6,476 nt of DNA from Endomicrobium sp. GTDB lineage: Bacteria; Elusimicrobiota; Endomicrobiia; Endomicrobiales; Endomicrobiaceae. The translations under genes were made by a program, and so were the position numbers. This document shows positions 1 through 5,909 of this stretch, in pieces. Position 1 is the first letter of the stretch; each line of letters begins with the position of its first letter. The notes beneath the pieces are model-generated. The model searched no databases, was not told the DNA's origin, and worked only from the letters and a program-made list of their open reading frames with translations. The DNA is taken from assembly GCA_031278115.1 (NCBI GenBank), contig JAITKZ010000075.1, positions 1-6,476 of the forward strand, read 5' to 3'.

Positions 1-1101
1 GAAGGAATTTCTTTTGCTCATAATCTTGGGAAAAAAGCTTATCTCACTCTTAATTTATTTTCGCATAACAAAGATATTTCAAAACTTGAGGATTTTGCAA
101 AAACTATAAAAATTCTAAAGCCTGACGGAATTATTATTTCTGATCCCGGAATATTCCAATATGTAAAAAAAGAAATTCCAAATATTCCATTTCATATTTC
201 AACGCAGGCGAATGTTTGCTCTTGGCTTACCGTTGATTTTTGGAAGAATATGGGAGCTTCTTTATGCGTATTGGGCAGAGAAGTAAGCTTTCCTGAAGTA
301 AAAGAAATAAGAGAAAAATGTAAAGATATAAAACTTGAAATGTTTATACACGGAGCTATGTGCATAAGTTATTCTGGAAGATGTTTGATGTCGGCGTTTA
401 TGGCGTTGCGAAGCGCCAACCAAGGGGCATGTGCGCATTCTTGCAGATGGAAGTACAAAAGCAAACTTCTTCTTGAAGAAGAATTGAGACCTGGCGAATA
501 TCTTGAAATGGAAGAAGATGACAAAGGGACATATATTTTAAATTCTAAAGATTTGTGTCTTATGCCTAAACTGGATAAAATTATAAGAGCGGGAATAGAT
601 TCGTTTAAAATTGAAGGAAGAAACAAGAGTGAATACTATGTAGCCCAAACTGCAAGGGTTTACCGGAGAGCCATTGACGATTATTTTGACAATTCTGAAA
701 GTTGGTCCCCGGACAAATATATGAAAGAATTAATCACTTTGCAAACTCGTGGTTATACGATAGGTTTTTTTGACGGTATTCCTAAGCAGGAAGCTCAGGG
801 ATATGACGATACGTCAAGCAAAAGCGATTACCGAAACGCTGTCGTTGTTAAAGACAATAACAATGAATTTTTGACAATAGAACTAAGGCATAAACTAAAA
901 AAAGGCGACGAAATAGAAATTCTTTCTCCATTTAAATTTGAGCCTGTTAAAGTTGTATTAAGTGAAATTTATAACAAAGACAATAACAGGCTTGTTGATG
1001 AGCTTGCTCCCGGCAAAGCAAATCAGTCTGTTAAAATTCCTGTTAAAGACGACCTTTATCTTTTTCCAGAAAATACAATAATAAGATTGAAAATTTCATA
1101 G
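1..1101 (+). CDS. Peptidase U32-family protein, TrhP/YrrO-like tRNA hydroxylation protein (5' end cut by window edge)
   Basis: The frame is open from base 1 to the TAG at 1099-1101 (366 codons). The ATG at 250 is internal, because readable U32 sequence continues upstream of it (KAYLTLN, then HISTQAN at about residues 67-73). The U32 signature is present at residues 113-131: E-x-F-x2-G-A-M-C, then GRC and MS. Cysteines at partial-protein positions 121, 128, 144 and 148 (C-x6-C-x15-C-x3-C) match the iron-sulfur ligands known for this family. They are followed by CRWKY, FKIEGR and a C-terminal beta-rich domain ending near the stop. Family knowledge: TrhP-type members take part in forming 5-hydroxyuridine at tRNA wobble position 34 and are probably not proteases. 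Length suggests that only about 40 N-terminal residues are missing, which fits the roughly 420-residue YrrO/TrhP2 type better than the long RlhA type. The usual GR(D/S)AN before the third cysteine reads LRSAN here. U32 membership is firm; the exact subfamily is inferred. Confidence 0.88.
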   Translation, partial: EGISFAHNLGKKAYLTLNLFSHNKDISKLEDFAKTIKILKPDGIIISDPGIFQYVKKEIPNIPFHISTQANVCSWLTVDFWKNMGASLCVLGREVSFPEVKEIREKCKDIKLEMFIHGAMCISYSGRCLMSAFMALRSANQGACAHSCRWKYKSKLLLEEELRPGEYLEMEEDDKGTYILNSKDLCLMPKLDKIIRAGIDSFKIEGRNKSEYYVAQTARVYRRAIDDYFDNSESWSPDKYMKELITLQTRGYTIGFFDGIPKQEAQGYDDTSSKSDYRNAVVVKDNNNEFLTIELRHKLKKGDEIEILSPFKFEPVKVVLSEIYNKDNNRLVDELAPGKANQSVKIPVKDDLYLFPENTIIRLKIS

Positions 1102-1173
1102 TTAAAAATGAATGCCTGATTACAATCTCTAATGTGGTGTGAAATTGTCGTTTAATATTTAGAATTTAGGAGT

Positions 1174-2577
1174 TTATAGTGGGTAGTAATGCGTTATATT
1201 TATTTCTTCAAGGAAGGCTGAATCGTGTGAGATGATTATCATCGCTCCGGGATATTCTCTTAAAACTTGAATGACATGCTGTTTTGTCTCTAAATCTATA
1301 TTATTTGTAATTTCGTCTATAAGCAACAATCTCGGCGTTTGAAGGACAATTTTTGCAAGTGCTAGCCTTGTTCTTTCGCCGCCTGATAAGACTGATACAG
1401 ACTTGTTTACTTCTTCATTCTTTTTAAACAAAAAACTATTGAGTAAATCTCTTAATTCGGCATGCGTTTTGTTAGGCGCTATATTGGTTAAACTGTCTAA
1501 AACAGTTTTAGAACTATCTAAAGAACTATAATGTTGATCCAAATATCCTATATCGGAATTATCAGGCAAATCCCAAAACCCTGTTTTTATAACTTGAGGG
1601 TCATTTAAAATAGCTTTCATCAAAGTTGTTTTGCCGGACCCATTATCGCCGATTATAGCCAAATGTTCGCCTCCGGACACTGACAAAGTTATTCCGCTTA
1701 GAATTATTTTGTCACCATAACGTATTTGTCCATCACTTATAGAGACAATTATTTTAGATCCCACATCTTTTGCAGTCAAAGAGAATGTTGGTTTTATTAT
1801 TTCAGGAAGTCTTAAATTTGAAAGACGTTCATTTAAAAATTCTCTCCTGCTTGTAATAGAAGAACTTTTTTTGCCTGCTGTTCTCGTAGCGTAATTTGCT
1901 TTTAAATCCCCAAGAGCGGGCAACCATCTTTTTTGTTCAACAAGACGTTCGCTTCTCTGTTTGCTTTTTTTAGCTCTCTCTTGTTCTTTCATTAAAGATT
2001 TGTGGGCTTCTTTTTTTTCTTTTGCCAATGAGCTAAGCTCATTTTCAATACTATGGCGCTCTTGTAAAATTGCATTGCGATAATCATCGTATTTACCGTT
2101 AAAAATTTTTATTTGTCCGTTGTCTATATGCCATAAAGTGTCTATAGAATTTCTTAAAAGTTCAACATCATGCGATACGATAATCAAAGTTCCTTTATAA
2201 AAATTAAGCATTTTTATTAGAGAATTTCTATTTTTCAAATCTAAATGATTTGTCGGTTCGTCCAAAAGCAGAATATCTGGTTGTTGTGAAAAGGCGGAGC
2301 TTAGAGATTTATTAAATTTTTCTCCGCCGCTCAAATCGTCATATTCCAAAATCAGCTGTGGAACATATCCGAAAACTATATTTTTACTGTTTGTAACTTC
2401 GCCGCTGGAAGGTTCTATATCGCCTTTAATAATTTTTAACAACGTAGATTTGCCAGAACCGTTATTGCCTATTATTGCAATGCGGTCTCCAGATTGTATT
2501 TGAGCTGAAAAATCTTCAAAACAAATTTTGTTGGGAAAATACAAACAGATATGCTTTAAAAAAATAGGTTTATGCAT
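1174..2577 (-). CDS. ABC-F family ATPase (tandem ATP-binding cassettes, no membrane domain)
   Basis: The 467-residue protein has two complete cassettes. NBD1: Walker A GNNGSGKS (37-44), Q-loop Q74, signature LSGGE (82-86), Walker B with catalytic Glu DILLLDEP (101-108), switch SHD (135-137). NBD2: GDNGSGKT (310-317), YLDQ (345-348), LSGGE (397-401), LLLIDEITN (417-425), SHD (450-452). A charged, helical linker rich in K, E and R lies at about 165-260, as expected of the ABC-F P-site interaction motif. There are no membrane segments, so it is a cytosolic ribosome-associated factor or, less certainly, a ribosome-protection-type resistance protein. In NBD1 only 7 residues separate the Q-loop glutamine from the signature, against 48 in NBD2, so the helical subdomain and arm are essentially absent. 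I believe similar short forms exist in other bacteria. The ATG at 2575-2577 is preferred because the promoter lies just upstream; no Shine-Dalgarno sequence is visible. The gene converges on the U32 gene with a 72-base gap. Substrate drug or ribosome state cannot be read from sequence. Confidence 0.9.
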   Translation of the reverse strand: MHKPIFLKHICLYFPNKICFEDFSAQIQSGDRIAIIGNNGSGKSTLLKIIKGDIEPSSGEVTNSKNIVFGYVPQLILEYDDLSGGEKFNKSLSSAFSQQPDILLLDEPTNHLDLKNRNSLIKMLNFYKGTLIIVSHDVELLRNSIDTLWHIDNGQIKIFNGKYDDYRNAILQERHSIENELSSLAKEKKEAHKSLMKEQERAKKSKQRSERLVEQKRWLPALGDLKANYATRTAGKKSSSITSRREFLNERLSNLRLPEIIKPTFSLTAKDVGSKIIVSISDGQIRYGDKIILSGITLSVSGGEHLAIIGDNGSGKTTLMKAILNDPQVIKTGFWDLPDNSDIGYLDQHYSSLDSSKTVLDSLTNIAPNKTHAELRDLLNSFLFKKNEEVNKSVSVLSGGERTRLALAKIVLQTPRLLLIDEITNNIDLETKQHVIQVLREYPGAMIIISHDSAFLEEINITHYYPL

Positions 2578-2584
2578 TTGATAT

Positions 2585-2602
2585 GGGGTGTATTATAACA
2601 AA
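2585..2602 (-). promoter_or_regulatory. Extended -10 promoter of the ABC-F gene, probably leaderless
   Basis: On the minus strand TGTTATAAT (2600 down to 2592) is a perfect TGn plus TATAAT extended -10 element. No good -35 is found at 16-18 bases; extended -10 promoters often lack one. A start site about 7 bases downstream would fall near 2585, only about 8 bases before the ATG at 2577. The bases between them are CACCCCATATCAA and hold no purine-rich ribosome-binding site, so translation from a leaderless or nearly leaderless transcript is inferred. Confidence 0.55.
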
Positions 2603-2757
2603 ATTTTTTCTCAACCTAATACCTGAGTTTATCGTTTAGAGAGTTCTTTGCTAAATAGAGTCTTTTTTTTAATCTTTCCTCTCATTATCCGATAAGATCA
2701 GGTTTTATTCTGAAAACTCTATTTAAAAATTCTTCAAATCGTATAGCTAAATCATAT

Positions 2758-3182
2758 TTATTCATTAAATGAAAAAATATTTCTGTCATTAGCCTTTTTA
2801 ATAGTAAATTGAATATGTTCATCAGAAGTTTCTATTTTTGGAGCGATAGTTTTAGAAATTTTATTATACTGTTTACTTTCAAGATATTTCCTGATTGATT
2901 TAAAATTATTATATATGAAACTTCTGCGTTCTGCATAAGAGCTATATTCATTTTTTTTATGAATTTCCAAAAAGAATCCAATGTATCATACTCGATAATT
3001 AATTGTGGAAATTTAGCCTCAAAGTTTTTATCCTCTCTTGCTGAATAATATTCCTTTAACAAAAAATCTCTACACTGATCATAATCAGATTGTTCAGCAG
3101 GACAACCAGTGGATCGTTTTATCAATATGTCTATTTGCTTAAATGTATTAATAAGAACTTTAACTTCCATTATCTTTGCCAT
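2758..3182 (-). pseudogene. Frameshifted gene resembling the region N-terminal to Abi_C in abortive-infection proteins
   Basis: Two overlapping frames make one protein. The first runs from the ATG at 3182 (MAKIMEV) through residues ending TLDSFWKFIKK. The second continues with NEYSSYAERRSFIYNNF and KYLESKQ and ends at 2758. They join at a run of eight A (2951-2958): a ninth A, or a -1 slip on A-AAA-AAA, fuses them exactly. The joined pattern, R-x-LL, P, then FWxFI, YxxRRxFI, F and YLE, resembles from memory the stretch before the Abi_C domain in phage-defence proteins. The product stops before any Abi_C domain, so it would also be C-terminally truncated. The 3182 start is chosen because AGAGA lies 6 bases upstream and it follows the methyltransferase-remnant stop (3217) by 34 bases. 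An ATG at 3239 is possible but has poorer context. A pseudogene is the simplest reading; slippage or a sequencing error are alternatives. The family assignment is weak. Confidence 0.45.
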
Positions 3183-3216
3183 ATAATCTCTAAAGTCTCT
3201 TGTATTAAATAAGATT

Positions 3217-3647
3217 TTAATCTTTTGAATGGTTCTCACAAATCACAATATATTCAGAAAGCATTGTATTAAGTGTTTTGCCTTTTTCATTTGTCGGGGA
3301 ATTTTTTCTTGGCATAGATTTATTGCTTAATACTCGTTCGTACGTAATTAAATGCTTAAATCCGTTTTCTTCAAATTTTTCTGCTATGATTTGTGTTTCT
3401 TATAACTTTATACATTAACCTGTTACATGGTTTCTCGCCATTGTTCCTTTATCGTGTAATCTTAATACAAGTTAAGAAGCCTGACGGTATTGTTTTATAT
3501 GCGTTTTCTTTATAGAAAATTGCGACCTTAAAAATTGTTCAGCGAGTGGATATTTTTTATATCTTTAGTTTGGCGCACTTCCATATGCAAGACAGGGACA
3601 TTTTCACTTGGCAGATATGAAGAAATTGCATTTGAGCTCAGAAATGG
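3217..3647 (-). pseudogene. Eroded DNA methyltransferase-like remnant, C-terminus best preserved
   Basis: From 3399 to the TAA at 3217-3219 a 60-codon stretch reads ETQIIAEKFEENGFK, then YERVLSNKSMPRKNSPTN, NEKGK, and near the end SEYIVICEN. The order of a GF helix, an ER(V) strand, a P-rich turn and a final (S/T)EYI-hydrophobic strand is typical of C-termini of N6/N4 amino-methyltransferases. The methyltransferase at the right edge ends the same way (TEYILIMEK). The same frame runs on upstream through stops at 3400-3402 and 3415-3417 and one after QYRQAS, with plausible protein between them (LHDKGTMARNHVTG; YPLAEQFLRSQFSIKK). At the A6 run 3553-3558 it switches to another frame reading VPVLHMEVRQTKD up to about 3647. 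Several nonsense changes and at least one shift mean it is dead. No SPPY/DPPY motif or S-adenosylmethionine-binding motif is left, so its specificity cannot be given, and the part upstream of 3400 may belong to another gene. Confidence 0.5.
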
Positions 3648-3724
3648 TTAAGATTGAGAAGACTATAAAGCATAAATAAATGCAAGATTTATGTTTCATA
3701 GATATGGTTTTTGCATAAGCAAGA

Positions 3725-3749
3725 CGCTTAAGAATTATTTTCTTAAGCG
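3725..3749 (-). terminator. Hairpin at the 3' end of the tRNA-Arg gene
   Basis: There is a perfect 10-bp inverted repeat, CGCTTAAGAA (3725-3734) and TTCTTAAGCG (3740-3749), with a 5-base loop. It starts within the last acceptor base and the discriminator of the tRNA. On the minus strand it is followed by TCTTGCTT, only a moderate U-tract. It would serve as terminator or 3'-processing signal for the tRNA transcript. Confidence 0.55.
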
Positions 3750-3821
3750 CGCCCAAGAGGAGTTGAACCTCTAGCCTTTTGATTCGTAGTCAAATGCTCT
3801 ATCCAATTGAGCTATGGGCGC
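3748..3821 (-). tRNA. tRNA-Arg (anticodon ACG)
   Basis: The full cloverleaf can be folded by eye on the minus strand. Acceptor arms are GCGCCCA and TGGGCGC with discriminator G. The D stem is GCTC/GAGC with loop AATTGGATA. The anticodon stem is TTTGA/TCAAA with loop CTACGAA, giving anticodon ACG (arginine; wobble A normally becomes inosine). The T stem is AGAGG/CCTCT with loop TTCAACT. The length is 74 bases including the discriminator. CCA is not encoded (the next bases are CTT), so it would be added after transcription. The gene lies between the eroded methyltransferase and the integrase remnant, a position typical of integration hot spots. Confidence 0.96.
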
Positions 3822-3865
3822 ACTAACTTTAGTGTAAACAGAAACGCTGCCAACGAGATTTGAAT

Positions 3866-3896
3866 AGTATAAGTACATTTCATATTGATTTTTCAA
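3866..3896 (-). promoter_or_regulatory. Candidate promoter of tRNA-Arg
   Basis: On the minus strand TTGAAA (3896-3891) and TATACT (3871-3866) resemble -35 and -10 boxes. The 19-base spacing is slightly long. Transcription would begin about 35-40 bases before the mature tRNA 5' end at 3821. Confidence 0.35.
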
Positions 3897-3938
3897 CTCT
3901 TTTTACTTTTATCGTCTATAAATTATCTTTAACTTCTT

Positions 3939-3965
3939 ATCAACTACATCAACTTTATCAACCGA
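3939..3965. repeat. Three tandem 9-base direct repeats between integrase and tRNA
   Basis: ATCAAC occurs at 3939, 3948 and 3957, exactly 9 bases apart (minus strand: GTTGATAAA, GTTGATGTA, GTTGATAAG). They lie about 40-65 bases past the integrase stop and 118 or more bases upstream of the tRNA. Short spaced direct repeats beside an integrase gene resemble arm-type integrase-binding sites, but this role is inferred only. The same bases read as Val-Asp-x repeats in a short minus-strand frame without a start codon, so remnant coding sequence is an alternative. Confidence 0.45.
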
Positions 3966-3975
3966 AAAAACTTTT

Positions 3976-3996
3976 TTTATAGAAATTTTATAGAAA
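3976..3996. repeat. 10-base direct repeat next to the integrase 3' end
   Basis: TTTATAGAAA occurs at 3976-3985 and 3987-3996, with an 11-base period (about one helical turn). It ends 7 bases before the end of the integrase pseudogene. It may be another protein-binding repeat of the element end or chance AT-rich duplication. Confidence 0.4.
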
Positions 3997-4002
3997 CTAA
4001 TC

Positions 4003-5114
4003 TCACCTTAATGGATTAAAGTTTGGCATTGTTTTGTCAAAATAATTCGGCACTAAATGTCCGTAATATTGTTCCGTTTGTAACCGAGTGATGCCCTAAT
4101 ATCTTTGAAAGAGCGTATATATCCTTATTTTTCTTTAAGTAATGAGCTGCAAAAGTATGCCTGAGACAATGCGCATGATACCCTTTAAACCCTATTTCTT
4201 TATACTTTTTACGCGCAAATACGACGAACAGCTCTGCATTGTCGGAATCGTTCCGTCCTTATAAACCACAACGTTGTCAACTTTTATTTTTGCCTTTTGA
4301 GACTGCTCTTTTTTAGTTTCAACAAATATTCTTTTAATATGTCAGGCATTGGAATAATTCTGAATTTGCGGCTTTTGGTGCGAAATTCTCCGCTTGATTG
4401 TATTCTTATTTTCTCGCTAACAAAGTCAATATCCGACCATTTTGTATTTAAAATTTCCGATATTCTCGCCCCGATAAAAAACCCTATATAATTAATCGTA
4501 AGCCATACCCCGTTTGTATTTTCAATTATTTTGCTTATTTCTTCAGCCGTTTTCCAGTATTTTATTTCTTTTTCATTGCGAACTTTGGTAATTTTAAGTT
4601 TTTGCAACGGATTTATTTGTAAAATGTCCCACTCAACAAGTTTTTTTCCAATATTCTTAAGCGTTGAAAACCTTCTTACGCAAGTCCCTTCCGAGTTACG
4701 CTTTACTTCTTTTAGCCATTCTAAAAATTTCTCCGCAAATGACATACTTAAATCATTTACGGATGATATTGAAGGGCAAAATTCCTCTATTTTGGCAAAC
4801 AGTAGTTCGTCTAGTAAAAAACTTGCTCTCGCTTTAGTAGATTTTGAATAAGTTAAATATTTCCCCTTTATTTCTTGCCAACTTGTATGCTTTTTATCTA
4901 ACCCAATAAGATCTCTATCCTTGTCTTCCTCATATTTGCCTAGCTCTATTTCAGCGAGCTTTTTATTTTTAGAAGAAGGCGTCCACTTGATTTTGTTTTT
5001 AAAGATTGATTTGTTATTGCTATCTTTGATTGGTAACCCTTTGTCGTCAAGTTTAGGAACTTGATAGCTTTCGCATATATAGTACCTCTCGCCTTTCTTT
5101 GTTAGGTATGCCAT
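4003..5114 (-). pseudogene. Tyrosine recombinase/phage-type integrase with three one-base frameshifts
   Basis: Residues 1-276 are open from the ATG at 5114. They comprise an N-terminal beta-rich arm-binding-like region (MAYLTKKGERYYICESY), a helical core-binding domain (about 78-175), and the start of the catalytic domain with Arg I in GARISEIL (R217) and the beta-hairpin Lys in FRTKSRKFR (about 245-252). The rest is intact in sequence but split. At A5 (4287-4291) the frame moves to KIKVDNVVVYKDG. At 4251-4252 it moves to NDSDNAELFVVF through HCLRHTFAAH (the HxxR box) and ILGHHSV. At AAA (4077-4079) it moves to TEQYYGHLVPNYF, with the nucleophile Tyr, ending at the TGA at 4003-4005. Adding an A at each of the first two sites and removing one at the third gives one continuous protein of about 370 residues with all catalytic residues. 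As written, the product ends after 276 residues without HxxR or Tyr and cannot recombine DNA. A weak GGA lies 11 bases before the ATG. Confidence 0.85.
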
Positions 5115-5218
5115 TATTTAGTTCCAGATTTTTCTGTTTTCCACAACAATTAAATTTGACAAAAATTAATAAAAACAATTATTATCATCGCAATCTCTTT
5201 ATGGTATTGTCACCTGCT

Positions 5219-5232
5219 CCCTGTCTGACAGG
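5219..5232. repeat. Short GC-richer palindrome between endonuclease and integrase
   Basis: CCTGTC-T-GACAGG at 5220-5232 is a perfect 6-bp arm palindrome with one central base, 4 bases past the endonuclease stop. A one-base loop cannot form a good RNA hairpin and no U-run follows on either strand, so a protein-binding operator or element boundary is more likely than a terminator. The surrounding 5115-5236 gap also holds the upstream region of the integrase; I see no convincing promoter in it. Confidence 0.35.
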
Positions 5233-5236
5233 AAAT

Positions 5237-5905
5237 TTATTTTAATAGTTTTTTCAAATCATCAATAAATTTATCAAACATTTTTACTTTATCACTTTCC
5301 TCAATATCGGTTTCACTCAGAACATAACTGCCATCCGTGTCCATCTCAACAATAGCTCGTCCTTTCTTAGCAGGTCTTTTAATTGTCAGCGTTCCATCTT
5401 CGTCAGGCGTTAGAAAATAAACTTTGATATGTTTTGTCACTTCGTCACAAGCAAGTTTAATTTTCCAATAACCAGTTTGAGCGATTCTTTCCTGCAAAGT
5501 TACTTTGCTTGATAAAACGGCGACAATCCTACTTGTTTTTGGCTCGTAAATAATCAAATCAACATCAGGCAAATGCGAACCAAACTCGCCATAATCAACA
5601 CTCAAATTTCTTTTTACCAAACTCAATTCTTTGGATAAGTTAGCCCCATTTGTTTGCTCTAACCTATTGTCATTTACAACCTGTAATGCTAAAGTCCTAA
5701 CCTCATCGCTAATAATATACTCAATCAACTTTTCAAGATTTTTCCCTTTAAAAGCTCGCCAAGATTGCTCATGGTCATTGCCTCTAAAATCTTTTTTATG
5801 TTGCTCTTTAGCTTCCTTCAAAACATTTGAAATATGGCGATATGTTTGCATGCCATATTTTTTCTTTTTTGTTTCGTAAATTTTAATAAGGTCATTTATA
5901 GTCAT
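5237..5905 (-). CDS. Type II restriction endonuclease, PD-(D/E)xK fold, BsaWI/CCGG-family-like
   Basis: The 222-residue protein should cut double-stranded DNA at a short site protected by its partner methyltransferase. Visible motifs: a conserved helix with E59 and E62 (GKNLEKLIEYI, 54-64), PD at 113-114 and D116 in LPDVDLIIY, and the active-site strand AVLSSK with K134, followed by TLQERIAQTGYWKIKL (136-151). The form SSK-x4-ER-x-x-Q, with Ser in place of the acidic residue of ExK, resembles BsaWI and the CCGG-cutting enzymes (SxK with a following R-x-D/E-R). C-terminal segments TPDEDGTL and GRAIVEMDTDGSYVL fit the same type. The recognition site cannot be read from sequence; a CCGG core is a guess. 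The gene lies 4 bases after the methyltransferase stop, and its only visible ribosome-binding site (GGA in the final Met-Glu codons of the upstream gene) suggests translational coupling, so that methylase precedes nuclease. It appears full length and undamaged, unlike the next gene downstream. Confidence 0.8.
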   Translation of the reverse strand: MTINDLIKIYETKKKKYGMQTYRHISNVLKEAKEQHKKDFRGNDHEQSWRAFKGKNLEKLIEYIISDEVRTLALQVVNDNRLEQTNGANLSKELSLVKRNLSVDYGEFGSHLPDVDLIIYEPKTSRIVAVLSSKVTLQERIAQTGYWKIKLACDEVTKHIKVYFLTPDEDGTLTIKRPAKKGRAIVEMDTDGSYVLSETDIEESDKVKMFDKFIDDLKKLLK

Positions 5906-5909
5906 AACT

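Noticed and set aside
369..626. Minus-strand open frame of 85 codons inside the U32 gene
   Set aside because: It is antisense to a well-matched U32 signature region, with no family features or ribosome-binding site.
1102..1173. Bidirectional terminator between the converging U32 and ABC-F genes
   Set aside because: Only a 5-bp ACAAT/ATTGT pairing with a large loop and no U-run was found, too weak to annotate.
2685..2765. A 26-codon minus-strand frame, MNKYDLAIRFEEFLNRVF and onward
   Set aside because: It looks protein-like and could be a further shifted piece of the Abi-like gene, but it is too short and matches no family I recognise.
2832..2950. C-terminal tail of the 135-codon frame past the A8 run as real protein
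   Set aside because: After the A8 run this frame becomes hydrophobic filler, while the other frame carries the RRxFI-type sequence, so it is a frameshift tail.
3907..4008. Minus-strand frame with Val-Asp-x repeats as a small gene
   Set aside because: No usable start codon or ribosome-binding site; about 32 codons between stops is expected by chance here.
4297..4851. Two plus-strand open frames across the integrase
   Set aside because: Both are antisense to clearly conserved integrase sequence and are hydrophobic, low-complexity translations typical of shadows.
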